From Papaver somniferum (taxonomy: Eukaryota; Streptophyta; Magnoliopsida; Ranunculales; Papaveraceae), in assembly GCF_003573695.1 (NCBI RefSeq), contig NC_039365.1:82315089-82379088 (forward strand): a DNA stretch of 64,000 nucleotides, given 5' to 3'. Numbering within the stretch: position 1 is the stretch's first letter; every line of letters begins with the position of its first letter. A program made the position numbers and the translations under genes. Under the pieces are notes generated by a model. It worked only from the letters and a program-made list of their open reading frames with translations, ran no database searches and was not told the origin of the DNA. Positions 35,361 through 48,946 of this stretch are shown one piece after another.

Positions 35361-36036
35361 TAATAAAAGTCATACCAGTACATAAGTCAGGCATTGTGAC
35401 TAGTTTTACCAAGATACATAACAAGTTATGATCAGTTCTACTAACTCACACATATTAGTAATCCAAAGATATCCAATGAATAACAATACCAATAATCCTA
35501 GCTATTTCCCTTTCGATTCATAAAACAAGTTTATGAATGTACTTCCTTTAAAAAAATGTAAACATTGTTTCCTAGGATGAAATCTTCACCTTTAACCATA
35601 TACATAATCACAATAACATTCATACGATTATGTCGATGTCTTATATACGAAGTTCAAAAGATAAGCGTTATACTTCGTATTCTAATTCCTTAACAATATG
35701 TCTACTAGAGTATAATCATTCACAGCTTCGCAGTTATGTGTTTAGTATAGCACGACTTGAAAGATACGTTCGGAATGAAACAGTTCAAGTCAAATTACTA
35801 CTAACCTCAACAGGAAGGATGATGTCGCCGATGTAGCTTGTTACTTCTTCACATTCTTCAAGTCTTCGAGTAATACTTGTATGTGTCATTATCGTAATCT
35901 TTCTAGTCTAACCTATACGAAGTTGTCTCTAGTATATAATCAAGCGACTCTTTAATTGAGTTTTGATTCACTAAAATATGACAACCAAACTTGACATACC
36001 AACGCTTGGTGGGTTCAACCGAGCTATACTCTAACA

Positions 36037-36050
36037 ACCTCCCCCTTTGT
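36037..36050 (-). other. E1 polypurine tract
   Basis: Minus-strand GACAAAGGGGGAGGT directly before the LTR start TGTTAG. The wider TTTGTCACTAAAATTGACAAAGGGGGA is the classical pre-3'-LTR sequence of plant copia elements. E2 has the same at 60066-60080. Confidence 0.75.
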
Positions 36051-38352
36051 CAATTTTAGTGACAAAACTCTTAATACATATGGATAAACAAATTACAAAA
36101 AATCATTATACATACGCTTGATTCCAAGTTTCAACAGCACAATAACCTGCATATATTCAATCCATAAATGCCGTTGTTGACATTTAGATAACAAAGATAA
36201 TACTCCCCCTAAAGGTAAGATAGGTAGATTTTAAATTCGCACATCTTTGTTATTTCCTAATTGTAGTCCAAATAACTACAATCATCACATGATATGTTTC
36301 TCCCCCTTAGTCAGTGCTTTACTCTTTCGTTAGATATAACGTTTAAGCACAACTTTCCTTTCCTAAGTGATTAAAAATCACTTTGTTTAATCCATATATT
36401 TCTCCCCCTTTTGTCACAAAATGACAAAGGTCCGAGCAAATACCAAAACCGAAAGGATCTTACAAATCTAAAAGAATTGTATAACCCATAAGAGTTAAGC
36501 ACGAAGGTTTCACATACCATTTTAGATAACCAATACCAAAACCGAAACTACAAGTAATTTTGTTTTAATATGTTATCAAGGAAACAATTTCCGGAAGTAA
36601 TTTTCCCTAATAGTTTAACAAATTGACTAAGAAACTCAGTTCCCATGCTAAACCGATTGCACAAATACAATCGCTTATTTTGATAAGACCGAAATAAATA
36701 TCAGAATTAACTTTATTTTTATCATCATGCACTAATTATTCAGACAATAACTTAGACCTTTCACTTTAGACAAGACAAATACTAGGCTAGTTAACTAATA
36801 TTTCTTGTGAAGGCATTCAATTAGACTTGAATAACCGAATCCTTTACTTTGATAAGTCTAATTAAGATCAGAATTAACTTAGTTTATCTTATCCGGAATC
36901 GAATTGGACTAAACAAATGATCCTGTATTTTGTTAAGCCATAAAAAATACATACAAACCAAATAAATTGACTTGCACAATTATTTCTCTTAATCGGGAGC
37001 AATTGAAACAAACATAGACATTAAAGCACCGCCGTTGCACCGAAGTTTCGTGAAGTCTAAAAGAAATTGATACCAAACAATAAAGAAAGATATCAAACTA
37101 GTTTTTCTTAACCGAAAACAATTGAATCACACACACATACATCCATACACACATAATGGAATAAATACCAATTGTACCGAATTTTGTTAAGCAAAAGAAA
37201 AATATATGCAATAAACTCAAGCTAATGATTAACTAACAAATTCATTACCTCAGATTCGCATCCTCTTCTCCCCAGAAAGATATATCATTAAGCGCAAGTT
37301 CAAGTTAGAACTCTCCCCCATTGTGTTGTCATCCTCTCGCAAGAACAAAAGAACAACAACAAGAGCAACCTTTACCAGAGAAAGTTTGAATCGGTTTTAA
37401 CTAATGCGTGCCAATAGCAAAAGTTGAAAACCCGAAACACATATGCTTTTATGTTAAACAAAAACCGATTCAACATATTGTGAGTTTTTACATATGAGTT
37501 TCGATCGGAACACCTTATGATCTTTTGATAAAGCCTACCAACATGGGCTAGAACTTAATCCCGCTAAATCAAAAATCCCACAAACCATAAGGGTTCACAC
37601 ATCAAATGAGATCGAATATTAAGGTTATGAAAACCGAAATCAAACATCCCATAAACACATAACAATAATATAAAGCATTCAAGCACATGCTATGTAATTG
37701 AAAAACTATCACAAGAAAAATTACAAAATAATTTTTTTTTTATAAATAATAGATAGTTTTATTCATAATAGACCTTATACAATAATTGAAATAATCAAAA
37801 ACTAATGTTTATTTTGTTTCTAATCGCGAGTCCTGTAAAGATCGCTTTCAAAAACTAGATTCAAATTCTTCTGATCATTTCCCTTTACAGTAGAAAATTT
37901 GTTGATCTCAAACAGTTGAGAATGAAGATCAACTAGTACTTTTTTTGAATACTTTATCATCAGCTTATGGTGTCTAATGCAACTTCTAATAGTAAGAATC
38001 TGTTTCCTTATAGAGTCTATGAGATTGCGTTGAGAGACATCATGAGTTTCATTCATAACCGATGCATAGAGTACTAAATCATCAAGCGATGACCCTTCTT
38101 TTACCGATTTATCAATTGAAGCAATCTAGTCTTCTTTTAGACAAGAAGAAAATATATAAGAATTGGAGAAAATCAAGGGATGATATAATTTGGTTTATGG
38201 AAACCAAATATATTTTTTCCCAAAAGTAAAAGATATCAATTAGAAATATTTTTACTATGGAACAGATATGTACAAACTTCCCATATTTATGCCTCCTCAC
38301 AATTAGAATTTTGGGAAACAAGTGAGAGTGCATTCCTTTTTCAACACAATCA
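36051..38352 (-). other. E1 3' internal region, non-coding or decayed
   Basis: Collinear with E2 60081-62234 (shared CTCCCCCTTTTGTCACAAAATGACAAA and ACATGGGCTAGAACTTAATCC), except that E2 has a gene fragment where E1 has about 60 bp (36690-36755). A short minus ORF at 37820-38056 (MNETHDVSQRNLIDSI) lies where E2 has the end of its long ORF, and may be its remnant. No pol. Confidence 0.5.
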
Positions 38353-38985
38353 GTGTGTGTTAAGGTGAGGATTAGTCTCACCACATGTGACAAAGACATC
38401 CTTAGGATGACTTGTAAACACAATAGACTTTGTTTCTTTTTGTTCTTTCTTTCTCTTGTTATTGCAAGAGTTAGCAACTTCCTTTTGAGATCTGATAAAC
38501 TCATCAACCTTCAAAATCTTGACGCCCTTGCGAAGATCCTTGATAAATTTATTTTGATGGAGATTTCCATGGAAGATTGCAGAGTGGTTATTTCCTCCAC
38601 ATGAAGAACTTAGCATATTATCAGAAAAATTAGTTTCTAGCCCTTTTGGTTTTTCAACCAATTTTTCTTGCTCAGATTATACCACTTGAGTTTTATCTAA
38701 TAGGGGTTTCAAAAGTTTTTCAAGTTCTAGAATTAACCTTTGATTTTCCTTAATACCCAGCTCAAGTTTTTCTAAACAGTTCTTTAGGAGTTAATTAGAC
38801 TCACAAGATTCATCCTTGTTAGAGTTGGCAAGAAGTGCATTATAGCTTAATGTTCCTTCACAGGGTTTGTCCTCCGGAATATTATCTAGAGTAGAAACAT
38901 AATCTTTATAGCACTTCTGAGATTTTCTGCTGGAACACTACTTCGCCGTATGTCTGAATCTACGACATTGAAACATTGGATTTCT
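38353..38985 (-). pseudogene. gag: E1 copia gag zinc knuckle and linker, broken
   Basis: Read leftward from 38985: MFQCRRFRHTAK, a stop, then CSSRKSQKCY, a degraded CCHC zinc knuckle. Next come an acidic linker with further stops (38670, 38790) and a 103-codon stretch starting MVEKPKGLETNFSDN at 38661. The layout is that of copia gag-to-integrase linkers. Integrase itself is absent. Confidence 0.55.
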
Positions 38986-39184
38986 TCATTACTCTTTTTA
39001 TGACAAAAGATAATGACTCGGGATCATAATTATCTTTCAATAAAACATCCTTAACCCGTTGTGTTATGAGTACATTTGTTTAATTAAGCTCATTTTCAGC
39101 ACGTAATTCATCTTCTTGACAACGTTTCTTAGTCTTGTTTGAATAATTAGTTGAGACATCATTTCCAATATTTCGGTTCGTTAG

Positions 39185-41605
39185 CAGTTCAACGTGATAT
39201 TCAATCGTGATATTCAATCGACCCCTTCCAGTTGCGCCATATCCTCTCCTGCCTGAGACCAACATAACCACCATCTTCTTCTTTCACCAGCTCAAAAATC
39301 CCATTAGTTCTGCGGCATCGGATCCACCAGTCTCATGTCAACTTCATTGCAGAATCCACCAGGTACAGCATACCCATTCCACAACCTCAATCCATCTGTA
39401 GCTCAAACAAATCCCATCCTCCAATCTTCACATAACAGTAGCAGCAGCAGTTGATTCCCTTCAGTCAAGCCCATCACTGCCTCACGAACTGCAGATTTAT
39501 TGTCTCCATGCACTTTCATTTCCAACTTCACTGCAATATAGCACCAGCCGTTACCCTCACTTCATACTGCCTAGCCATCTCATTACTTGTAGCTCAAACC
39601 ACTGCGCCAACTTCAACTACAATCCATGAACATCTGTACAAAACTGCAGCAACAAACCCATTAGCTCAAGCATCACTTCTATGTTCTAACTGTAGTTTCT
39701 TGCTTCAAACCCCCATCTGACTTCGACTGCAACCTCATCTATGATTCAATGGCATGTCCATTAGTTCATATGAATCTTAACACAATGCCACCAGCTCCTG
39801 CACATCAGTTCAGCTTCAATAACACAAATCATTATCAGTTCATAGTTCAATCACCAGCAGACACAACCCCTTTCTCAATTTCTTCCTCAAACTCAAACCC
39901 TACAATCTACATCAACCAACCATTACCTTGTCCAACTGCAATTGCTTCAACTCTTGTCAGCCTAGCCAGTTAATCCGCCAACTTCATTTCCAGTTCACTG
40001 ACCATCACAAGCAACTACCACTATCTCCATTAAATGCTCATATACAGATTCCTAAACCCATTTTCTACGGCATTGATTCCATGTGACAAACCACAACATC
40101 CAATGCTCACTTCCCTTACTTCAGATCCATCATAACACCAGCTGCAATTCCCAGTTTATCCAGGCATAACAGGCTTCAAACATTCAATCCATTTTCTGTA
40201 TCTCCCAACTTCAGTTGCATTCTCCACTGCAAACCAGATCCAACCACCTATCTCCAAAGCTACCACCTGATGTAACGACAACACCACAGTCTCGAGTCAT
40301 TCTCACTTCAGTTCAGCTCAAACACCTGCTACTTCATCCTCATTGTCACGGACGCTGCACCTGCGATTCACCAATCACTCAGCTTATTCAATTGTAGCAC
40401 CTTCTGCTCTAACTTCACAGCTCAGACAAGAGGCTTCAATTCAAACCTTGCAAACATCCATCACCAATATCTCAAACTCATATGGTTCACCGTTAAATCA
40501 ATTGCAGTAGCTTCTTAACTTCAATAGCAACATCAGCTTCAGGTTCAGACTCCCAATCAACTCACGGTATTGGCAATCTTCACTGTAATTTCCCTTCTTA
40601 TTCTTCTCAAATCCATGAGCATCAGCTCAAAACCCTGGCTTCCATTTCAATCACCAATTTATCTGTAGCAGAAACCTAACTTCAATTTGTGGAGATAACA
40701 ACCCAGAATTCACCAACTGTGACTCAAACTCTACCCAATTTCTTCTGCCAAATCTAGAAATAGCTTCAAACCCTAACATCGATCAAACTAAACTCAAATC
40801 TGAGTTTAACCCATCTGTAATATATCTGCATCTCGTCTTTTAAACTCTGGATCAGCTCCCAAATCTTCATCTCCATGAAACCCTAAGTATCAACAACAAC
40901 AACTCATGTTCTTGCCTGAATTCTGAACACCAACATATCCATCTTCCCGATTTCTCTATCGAGTCATCAATCATCTCAAGCTGCTCTTCTCTATTTTCTT
41001 TTCTCTGAATTTCTCTACATCTCTCTAATGGAGCCGCCATTCATACAGACAGAAGGAGAAGTAAAGCAAATGATTAGAGAAATGATTTTCTCTAACTTTT
41101 AGGTTTGTGTAGGAAATGAATCTGGACTTAGACACCCCAGATACAGACCACCAAATGACAACCCCTTATCCTCCAATGTGCTGCCGATAGCGCTTGCCTG
41201 TGCAACGACGATTCTTCCCTCTTGCTCAAATGAACGTTCTTTTCTTCTCTTGAATTCTTCCACCAACAACAGCTCGTCTCTTACTTCTAAGATCTACTTC
41301 TTCTCTTCAATTTCTCTTCATCACTAAAGCTGTCGTGCTTTTCAGACAGAATATTTGCATCACTAAAGCCTACATGCTTTTCAGACATAGTTAAAGAAAT
41401 AAAAGTAAATAATGAGAAATAATCCGCCTCCAATAACAGTTGCACTTGGAATAACACTTTTGCCCCGTTTCTTCTTCTTTTGTTCCAAATGACTCCAAAG
41501 TACCTAAATACTCAAAAACAAGCATAAGATACATAATTTACAAGAAAACTTAGCAAAGAAAGCATAAACAAAAGATAAATATCAAGGTGTTTTAGACACC
41601 TATCA
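39185..41605 (-). mobile_element. LARD2 3' LTR, truncated
   Basis: Matches 46118-48532 at high identity with scattered changes, and a 14-bp duplication (GTGATATTCAATCG twice, 39194-39221) near the break. CT- and TTCAAC-rich; the ORFs at 39451-40400 are chance. Confidence 0.85.
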
Positions 41606-42109
41606 AATTCCCCCACACTTAGACTTTGCTAGTCCTCGAGCAAATCAAGCAAAATAATTCTAAAACATACATACAACTCCGTGTCGCCGAGGATACGGTT
41701 ACTCTTAGCATGAATAACAGGCCTTTGAACCCCTAGGTGTCCCTAGTGGACGAGTTATAGTCTCGTGAAGGTTTAAAAGAGGTCTACCTACAAAACCTAT
41801 ATTTCCAACTCCCGCTACCTGTGACAAATCTATGAACGAATCCAAAATGGCTATTGGAGGAGGTACCCCGATGCGAATCAAAATTAATATATATAAAAAT
41901 TAAGCTCTACTCAGAAAGTTGAACAAACCACAATACTCGGAATCTGACTAACCACAATCACACATGAAAAGATTAAGAAGATGGATATAGAAGTAGATGT
42001 TTGCGAATGTTGACTAAGTGAACGGTGTTTCCCATATCTGTCTGAAGGTCACCGCCAAGATGAACCTATGAATCCTATTAGATTGAGATACTGGTCTGAA
42101 TTCTAATAT

Positions 42110-42199
42110 CAACAGCTGGCATATACAAGGGAACCAGCGGTCGACAATCTTAATTCTAGATCAACTCAACTGGCATATACAAGGGAACCAGGAGTCGAT
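42110..42199 (-). repeat. LARD2 paired 30-bp repeat
   Basis: TCGACCGCTGGTTCCCTTGT-like unit followed by ATATGCCAG, present twice (42110-42142 and 42163-42199), read on the minus strand. LARD1 has the same paired unit at 53289-53377. Confidence 0.7.
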
Positions 42200-42826
42200 T
42201 TTATTGAACAATAATAATATTTTTTTTTCTTTCTTTTTCTTTTCTTTTTCCAATTTTTTTTCAAGTCGCCAACATGATTGGATTTTTTATTTTTATTTTG
42301 TAGAATCCAAGCGCATGATTATTGTCAGCAGATTACATGGTAATTCTCTTGGATCCTGCACTCCACACTTTCTTAGGCGACGGAGACAGGGAGAACACAC
42401 ACATATTGCTATCCAAGTGTCAATCTTATTCCGTTAGGTCAATTGGTCGGTTTTTTTTTGTAGTAACTTTATCACACTATTTCATCCTAGCAGCAATAAC
42501 AATTCGATGTTAGTGACCCACCAAATCACATAGATATAACATAAAGTTTGCAAAAATAAAAACAGAAAGTGATATGGTGATATTCCGAGATATGGTAAAA
42601 AATTTCATATTATTTCTAACACTTGAATAATTCTGTCCCTTGTAGTTAATGGGTTCCTCAACTCCCGCATCCAAGATGGTTCCATCCATTTAGATTGATA
42701 GTATCATCCTAAAGGAACATATTTCTACGTTTCGCAGTGTATAAAGCATTTTTTTAATCATAAAAGGGAAAAACTAACAAGGCTAAAAACTCTATATGCG
42801 AAAACACTCCCCCACACTTAGACTTT

Positions 42827-43208
42827 ACATTGTCCTCAATGTAAATTAAGTCATCCAAAGTAAAATTTAAGATGGGAAATTCATAACATGATATATATAC
42901 ACAATAAGAAAATAAAATGCATGATAAAAAACTGATATTCCAACTCGTAGATATTTCTGAAAAATAGAGGATAAACACTAAACAAGCTATTTAGTTGGCA
43001 TCTAATCCCAACTCAGCCAATATATATACCTCATCGTCAAGAAAAAATCCCATCTACTTAGAAAGGCTAGTGTTTATTCTGAATTGTTTAAAAATTTCTA
43101 AAAGTTGGAGTTTTGATATGCAAATATCCAAAATAAGAAAATAAAGATAAAAGACTTGAGAAATAAAAAGATAGAGATAGATACACAAAACCAGTGGGTT
43201 GCCTCCCA
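42827..43208 (-). other. LARD2 conserved hairpins
   Basis: TGGGAGGCAACCCA (43195-43208, minus) and ACATTGAGGACAATGT (42827-42842, minus), the second followed by AAGTCTAAGTGTGGGGGAG. Both are also in LARD1 and LARD3. Confidence 0.75.
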
Positions 43209-44826
43209 TTTAGCGCTTGGTTTAAAGTCGTCAGCCCGACTTGCAAGACCGATTCCCCATACACCAATAACCTGAAAAGTTGAGGATCCTTCCATAGAAC
43301 CTGTTTTGGAAACACTAGCTTCACACAAATATTAGTAATATAAAACAGAAACGAAGTTATTAACCGATAAAAGTTTCCCCCACACTTATTCTTGTCCACA
43401 CTTGGAAGTGGATATGAAATACAGAACTCGGGAACTTTCATGGTTTCTTGTTCACAAACCTGCATAGCATGAGAATCAAATGTTTCCAATGGCGGATATC
43501 GAGAAACAAAATCATTCAACAATGTTTTCGAAGCACATACATTCAAACCAATAAGAGATAAAGGAGAAGAAACAATATGCAAAGGGTTCGACAAACCTTG
43601 CATAATCTCTTGTATTACGGAATCCTCTTCGTCCTTGAAAAACTCTAGTGAGTTATTCACCTCTTTTATATCATGGTCCTCTACCAAACCTTGCAACCAT
43701 TCTTCGTTTCTTCCTTAACCAAAGTCTCGACATAAACATCATCATTACAATCCTTTGCAAGCTCAATTGGGTCTTCCACAATATTGGTCATATCGGTTTC
43801 ATTCTCAACACACTCTTCTTTGTTGTAAGGCACATATGCTACTGCGGATTCAAGTCTCTCCATAAGGAACTTTTTAAGAAAACGCATTGCATCATTCTCA
43901 AGCTCTAGCTTTTGAATAGGTTCTTGATCATTATTAAGATCAATGCTTGAGTAATCTGCATTAGTGTCATCATATTCCTTTTCATCTTCACCTTGATCGC
44001 AAAAATACTCCATTGTACACTCCTCGGGGATGTCACCATAAATTGGTTCAAGCATTGTACTTTCATAGTCATCGTCACTATCATAGTTTACATAAGATTG
44101 GCTACCACTTCCCAAAGATTGGTCTTTCGCAGAATTTTGCATGTCCTCTTTGTATTCTTCAATGCCTTGTCTTAAAATGGAAACACCTTTTTGAATCTCT
44201 TGGAGTGATCCATCCAAATTTTGAAAATAGTGTTCCATTTGTTGGTAAAGCTCGTTCGACAAGGAAAAAGTAGAATCACTTACTTCAGTATTGCTAGGCA
44301 AATTATCTTCCCTTTGAATGGGTGAATGATCATAACTACGATCAGAAATTGGGCCAAACATACTATTAGCATATTCGGTCGACGAAATTGGTTCCACGCT
44401 TGGTTGTCTACAAACTGACTCCATGCCCACCATAAATTGTTGCATCTCATCTACCAAACTCGAAGAAATATGAATAGGAGTACAACTAGTCTCCCCTCCT
44501 TGTGGTTGCTCACTTACATACCTACCGTAAGAAGGTTGGTATGTATGAGAATAACTCAAAGGGTACGTGGAATATTGACCATAACCAAAGGATTGGTTTT
44601 GATTGTATTCCCCATAAGGGTGATAGTTGTCATAATGTTGTTGAGGTTGATAACCGTACCATTGTTCCAATATGCTCCGTCCATAGAAATTGGTACCTGA
44701 AACAAGAGTTCTCAAAACTATGTCAAAATCAGAAAATAAGAAAACAAAAAGAAGAAACAAAACTAAAAACAAAAATAAGAAACCAAAAACAAGTGACAAC
44801 CGCTGCCTCCCCGGCAACGGCGCCAA
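43088..44826 (-). pseudogene. LARD2 internal ORF, frameshifted
   Basis: A 381-codon frame (44826-43681) and a 202-codon frame (43696-43088) join by a frameshift near 43700; the relic at 6693-7765 shows the same region in one frame. The start codon is a TTG inside the PBS, so translation must begin elsewhere; an acceptor-like TTTCAG/GTACC at 44696 suggests a spliced leader. N-terminal 100 residues Tyr/Gln/Gly-rich, middle strongly acidic, C-terminus with KDPQLFRLLVYG. No gag, protease or polymerase motif recognised. Confidence 0.6.
44808..44825 (-). other. LARD2 primer binding site (tRNA-Asp type)
   Basis: TGGCGCCGTTGCCGGGGA on the minus strand, an exact complement of the 3' end of plant tRNA-Asp including CCA as I know it. 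Lies 5 bases inside the LTR. Confidence 0.85.
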
Positions 44827-44830
44827 AATT

Positions 44831-47800
44831 TGATCGCTGTCGTACGCGTCAAAAATAAATTACACTTTCTTACTACTCAAAATCTAAATATAGCAAGGGC
44901 AAGAAATGATCATTCCCACAGAGAGGACTAAGGTTGTCAAATTATTTCGGTTTCCTATAAATACCAGTGGGGGGTTTTCTGATTTTTATATACTAAAATA
45001 AAATAAAAACAAAACAAAAAAATAAACAAGCAAATCAAATAGAGCAGATATTGGTTAAGGATTCATCTTCATTCACAAACATGCTTTTTAACAATAACTA
45101 GAATTGATATTTAATCTCTCTTTTATCAAAGGCCCTAATATACCTTGATCGCAAGTATATCCCGCAAATCTCTTATTTTCATCAACAAACACATTAAAAG
45201 ATGCGAGTATGAATTCTACCTTAGAGAACAACCTAACGTGTAAAAGCACTAATCAAGTTTAATTCCATAGATGCATTAAGTTCTATGAAATCAGGCCAAT
45301 CAAAGCAATCGAACGTGTAAAAGCACTAATCTGATTTAATAAAGGTTATGACTCACTTGTGACTACTAGGATGTATCACTACAAGCAATAATCACAATTA
45401 TTCTACTTGTATTCAAGATGTATCACGTTTACGTATAATAAACCCTAAACTAGCAATAAATATCATTACGAGTTCTACCAATTTGCAACTTGACAAAACT
45501 AACAATCAATCATACATGGCGATATTTCTAGTGAATCATAATCGATAAAATTGAGACAAAACTAACTTATTGAACAAGAAACATGCTTCGTAAAATCCAA
45601 CTAATCCATAACCAAAAATAAGATTAACTACTCATATTCATGGAGTTCATAACTAGAAGGAATATAAAAGCCATCATGTTCTAAACCCTAGGCTAAAAGT
45701 AGTAGTAAAGATAAGATATGAGATATAACCCTTCTTTTATATACTTTCTGCGCCTTCACGTTCCAACTTTGTCGTTGAGACAGCACATGAGTGAAGCCCA
45801 CTAAAAACAGGTCCAAATTCTTCCCTATAAATCAGGTTCGGGCTATCTCACTGAGTCAACTCGGCCTTAACCGATTCCGGCCGAGTTTTGACTGTTTTCA
45901 GGCCTTTCAATAATTCATCCCTGCAGAGCCTAACATACATCTATTTATTCACATAATCCATTCAATCATTCCCTGCCGCTTCTCTGCTCCATTCAATTCA
46001 GCAACAACAATCTCCATCATTTCCTTGTACTGCATCTCGGCACCAACCATCTCTCCATTTCATGCCTGCACAACCTTTATCGCAGCTGCCTGCAACCACT
46101 CAAGGTATTCTTCCTATATCAGTTCAACGTGATATTCAATCGACCCCTTCCAGTTGCGCCATATCCTCTCCTGCCTGAGACCAACATAACCACCATCTTC
46201 TTCTTTCACCAGCTCAAAAATCCCATTAGTTCTGCGGCATCGGATCCACCAGTCTCATGTCAACTTCATTGCAGAATCCACCAGGTACAGCATACCTATT
46301 CCACAACCTCAAGCCACCTGTAGCTCAAACAAATCCCATCCTCCAATCTTCACATAACAGTAGCAGCAACACCTGATTCCATGATTCAAGCCCATCAATG
46401 CCTCACGAACTGCAACTTTATTGTCTCCAGTACATGCACTTGCATTTCCAACTTCACTGTAATATAGCACCATCCGTTACCCTCAGTTCACACCACCTAG
46501 CCATATCATTACTTGTAGCTCAAACCACTGCGCCAACTTCAACTACAATCCATGAACATTTGTACAAAACTGCAGCAACAAACCCATTAGCTCAAGCATC
46601 ACTTCCATGTTCTAACCGTAGTTTCTTGCTTCAAACCCCCATCTGACTTTGACTGCAACCTCATCTCTGATTCAATGGCATGTCCATCAGTTCATCTGAA
46701 TCTTAACACAATACCACCAGCTCCTGCACATCAGGTCAGCTTCAATAACACAAATCATTATCAATTCATAGTTCAATCACCAGCAGAGACAACCCCTTTC
46801 TCAATTTCTTCCTCAGACTCAAACCCTACAATCTACATCAACCAACCATTAACTTGTCCAACTTCAATTGCTTCAACTCTTGTCAGCCTAGCCAGTTAAT
46901 CCACCAACTTCATTTCCAGTTCACTGACCATCACAAGCAACTACCACTATCTCCATTAAATGCTCATATACAGATTCCTAAACCCATTTTCTACGGCATT
47001 GATTCCATGTGACAAACCAAAACATCCACTGCTTACTTCCCTTACTTCAGATCCATCATAACACCAGCTGCAATTCCTAGTTCATCCAGGCATAACAGGC
47101 TTCAAACATTCAATCCATTTTCTGTAGCTCCCAACTTCAGTTGCATTCTCCACTGCAAACCAGAGACAACCACCTATATCCATAGCTACCACCTGATGTA
47201 ACGACAACACCACAGTATCGATCCATTCTCACTTCAGTTCAGCTCAAACACCTGCTACTCCATCCTCATTGTCACGGTCGTTGCACCTGCGATTCACCAA
47301 TCACTCAGCTTATTCAATTGTAGCACCTTCTGCTCTAACTTCACAGCTCAGACAAGAGGCTTCAATTAAAACCTTGGAAACACCCATCACCAACATCTCA
47401 AACTCATATGGTTCACCATTAAATCAATTGCAGTAGCTTCTTAACTTCAATAGAAACATCAACTTCAGGTTCAGACTCCCAATGAACTCACGGTGTCGGC
47501 AATCTTCACTGTAATTTCCCTTCTTATTCTTCTCAAATCCATGAGCATCATCTCAAAACCCTGGCTTCCATTTCAATCACCAATTTATCTGTAGCAGAAA
47601 CCTAACTTCAATTTGTGGAGATAACAACCCATAATTCACCAACTGTGACTCAAACTCTGCTCAATTTCTTCTTCCAAATCTAGAAACAGCTTCAAACCCT
47701 AACATCGATCAAACTAAACTCAAATCTGAGTTTAACCCATCTGTAATTCATCTGCATCTCGTCTTTTGAACTCTGGATCAGCTCCTAAATCTTCATCTCC

Positions 47801-48532
47801 ATGAAACCCTAAGTATCAACAGCAACAACTAATGTTCTTTCCTGAATTCTGAACACCAACATATCCATCTTCCCGATTTCTCCATCGACTCATCAATCAT
47901 CTCAAGCTGCTCTTCTCTATTTTATTTTCTCTGAATTTCTCTACATCTCTCTAATGGAGCCGCCATTCATACAGACAGAAGGAGAAGTAAAGCAAATGAT
48001 TAGAGAAATGATTTTCTCTAACTTTTAGGTTTGTGTAGGAAATGAATCTGGACTTAGACACCCCAGCTACAGACCACCAAATGACAACCCCTTATCCTCC
48101 AATGTGTTGCCGATAACGCTTGCATGTGCAACAACGATTCTTCCCTCTTGCTCCAAATGAACGTTCTTTTCTTCTCTTGAATTCTTCCACCAACAGCAGC
48201 TCGTCTCTTACTTCTCAGATCTACTTCTTCTCTTCAATTTCTCTTCATCACTAAAGTTGTCGTGCTTTTCAGACAGAATATTTGCATCACTAAAGACGAC
48301 ATGCTTTTCATACAGAGTTAAAGAAATAAAAGTAAATAATGAGAAATAATCCGCCTCCAACAGCAGTTGCACTTGGAATGACACTTTTGCCCCGTTTCTT
48401 CTTCTTTTGTTCCAAATGACTCCAAAGTATCTAAATACTCAAAAACAAACATAAGATACATAATTTACAAGAAAACTTAGCAAAGAAAACATAAACAATA
48501 GATAAATATAAAGGTGTTTTAGACACATATCA
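44831..48532 (-). mobile_element. LARD2 5' LTR, 3702 bp
   Basis: Starts TGATATGTGTCTAAAACACC and ends CAGCGATCA on the minus strand. TATATAAAAG box at 45734-45743. Its last 1.28 kb has no counterpart in the truncated 3' LTR. Confidence 0.8.
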
Positions 48533-48946
48533 TATAGCTCTTCCAAGAGAGAAAGAGGTATTGACAATCTCAGAAAGTTTAGAGTTAAACTCCTAGAAGG
48601 TATCGTTATCACCCATTTTAAGGTTTTCCCATTCTGAAGAAAGAGAAAGAAGTCATGCTTCTCTTTCGGAATCATTCCCTTCAAATACAGTCTCAAGAGT
48701 ATCCCATGCTTCCTTGGAAGTTTCACATGACAGAACATGATGTAGAAGATCATGACTTACTGCATGTATTATGGCATTTAATTCATCAGAATTCTTCTTT
48801 GCAAGAGCTCTTTCTTCATAAGTGTAAAACACTAAGCGTTTAGACTCATTTTCTGAATATTCTTCTTTCGGACGTTCTTATCCGTTTAGATTAATATCCA
48901 AGTATTAAAATCAAGGTATTGAAGAAAAGTCCTTATAGCAAATTTC
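48533..48946 (-). pseudogene. gag: E1 copia gag, middle part, broken
   Basis: Short frames carry copia gag (UBN2-type) features: SDELNAIIHAVSHDLLHHVL, ETSKEAWDTLE, then SEWENLKMGDND and KLSEIVNTSFSLG. Frameshifts and stops are present. Its right edge joins the gag start at 55394 once LARD1 is removed, in frame. Confidence 0.7.

Larger units (their letters stand above)
19986..36036 (-). mobile_element. E1 3' LTR, in three pieces
   Basis: Pieces 19986-21042, 23338-23898 and 34878-36036 total about 2777 bp, close to the 2837-bp E2 LTR. On the minus strand it starts TGTTAGAGTATAGCTCGG at 36036. A TATAAAAACC box lies at 23581-23590; the 5' LTR has the equivalent near 56774. The order of blocks matches the uninterrupted LTR at 57229-60065. 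Confidence 0.85.
39185..48532 (-). mobile_element. LARD2: non-autonomous LTR element with 3.7 kb LTRs
   Basis: Minus strand: 5' LTR 44831-48532, PBS 44808-44825, ORF, hairpins, PPT 41606-41622 (CTAAGTGTGGGGGAATT), truncated 3' LTR 39185-41605. Inserted in E1 gag; right flank TATAG at 48533. The left target copy and about 1.28 kb of the 3' LTR are lost, with some gag sequence. Confidence 0.8.

Noticed and set aside
39451..40400. Ser/Thr/His-rich ORFs, also at 46398-46899
   Set aside because: They are LTR sequence of LARD2 with CT-rich composition.
43681..44826. LARD2 ORF as a host low-complexity gene
   Set aside because: It starts in the PBS and has homologues at the same place in three other LTR elements.
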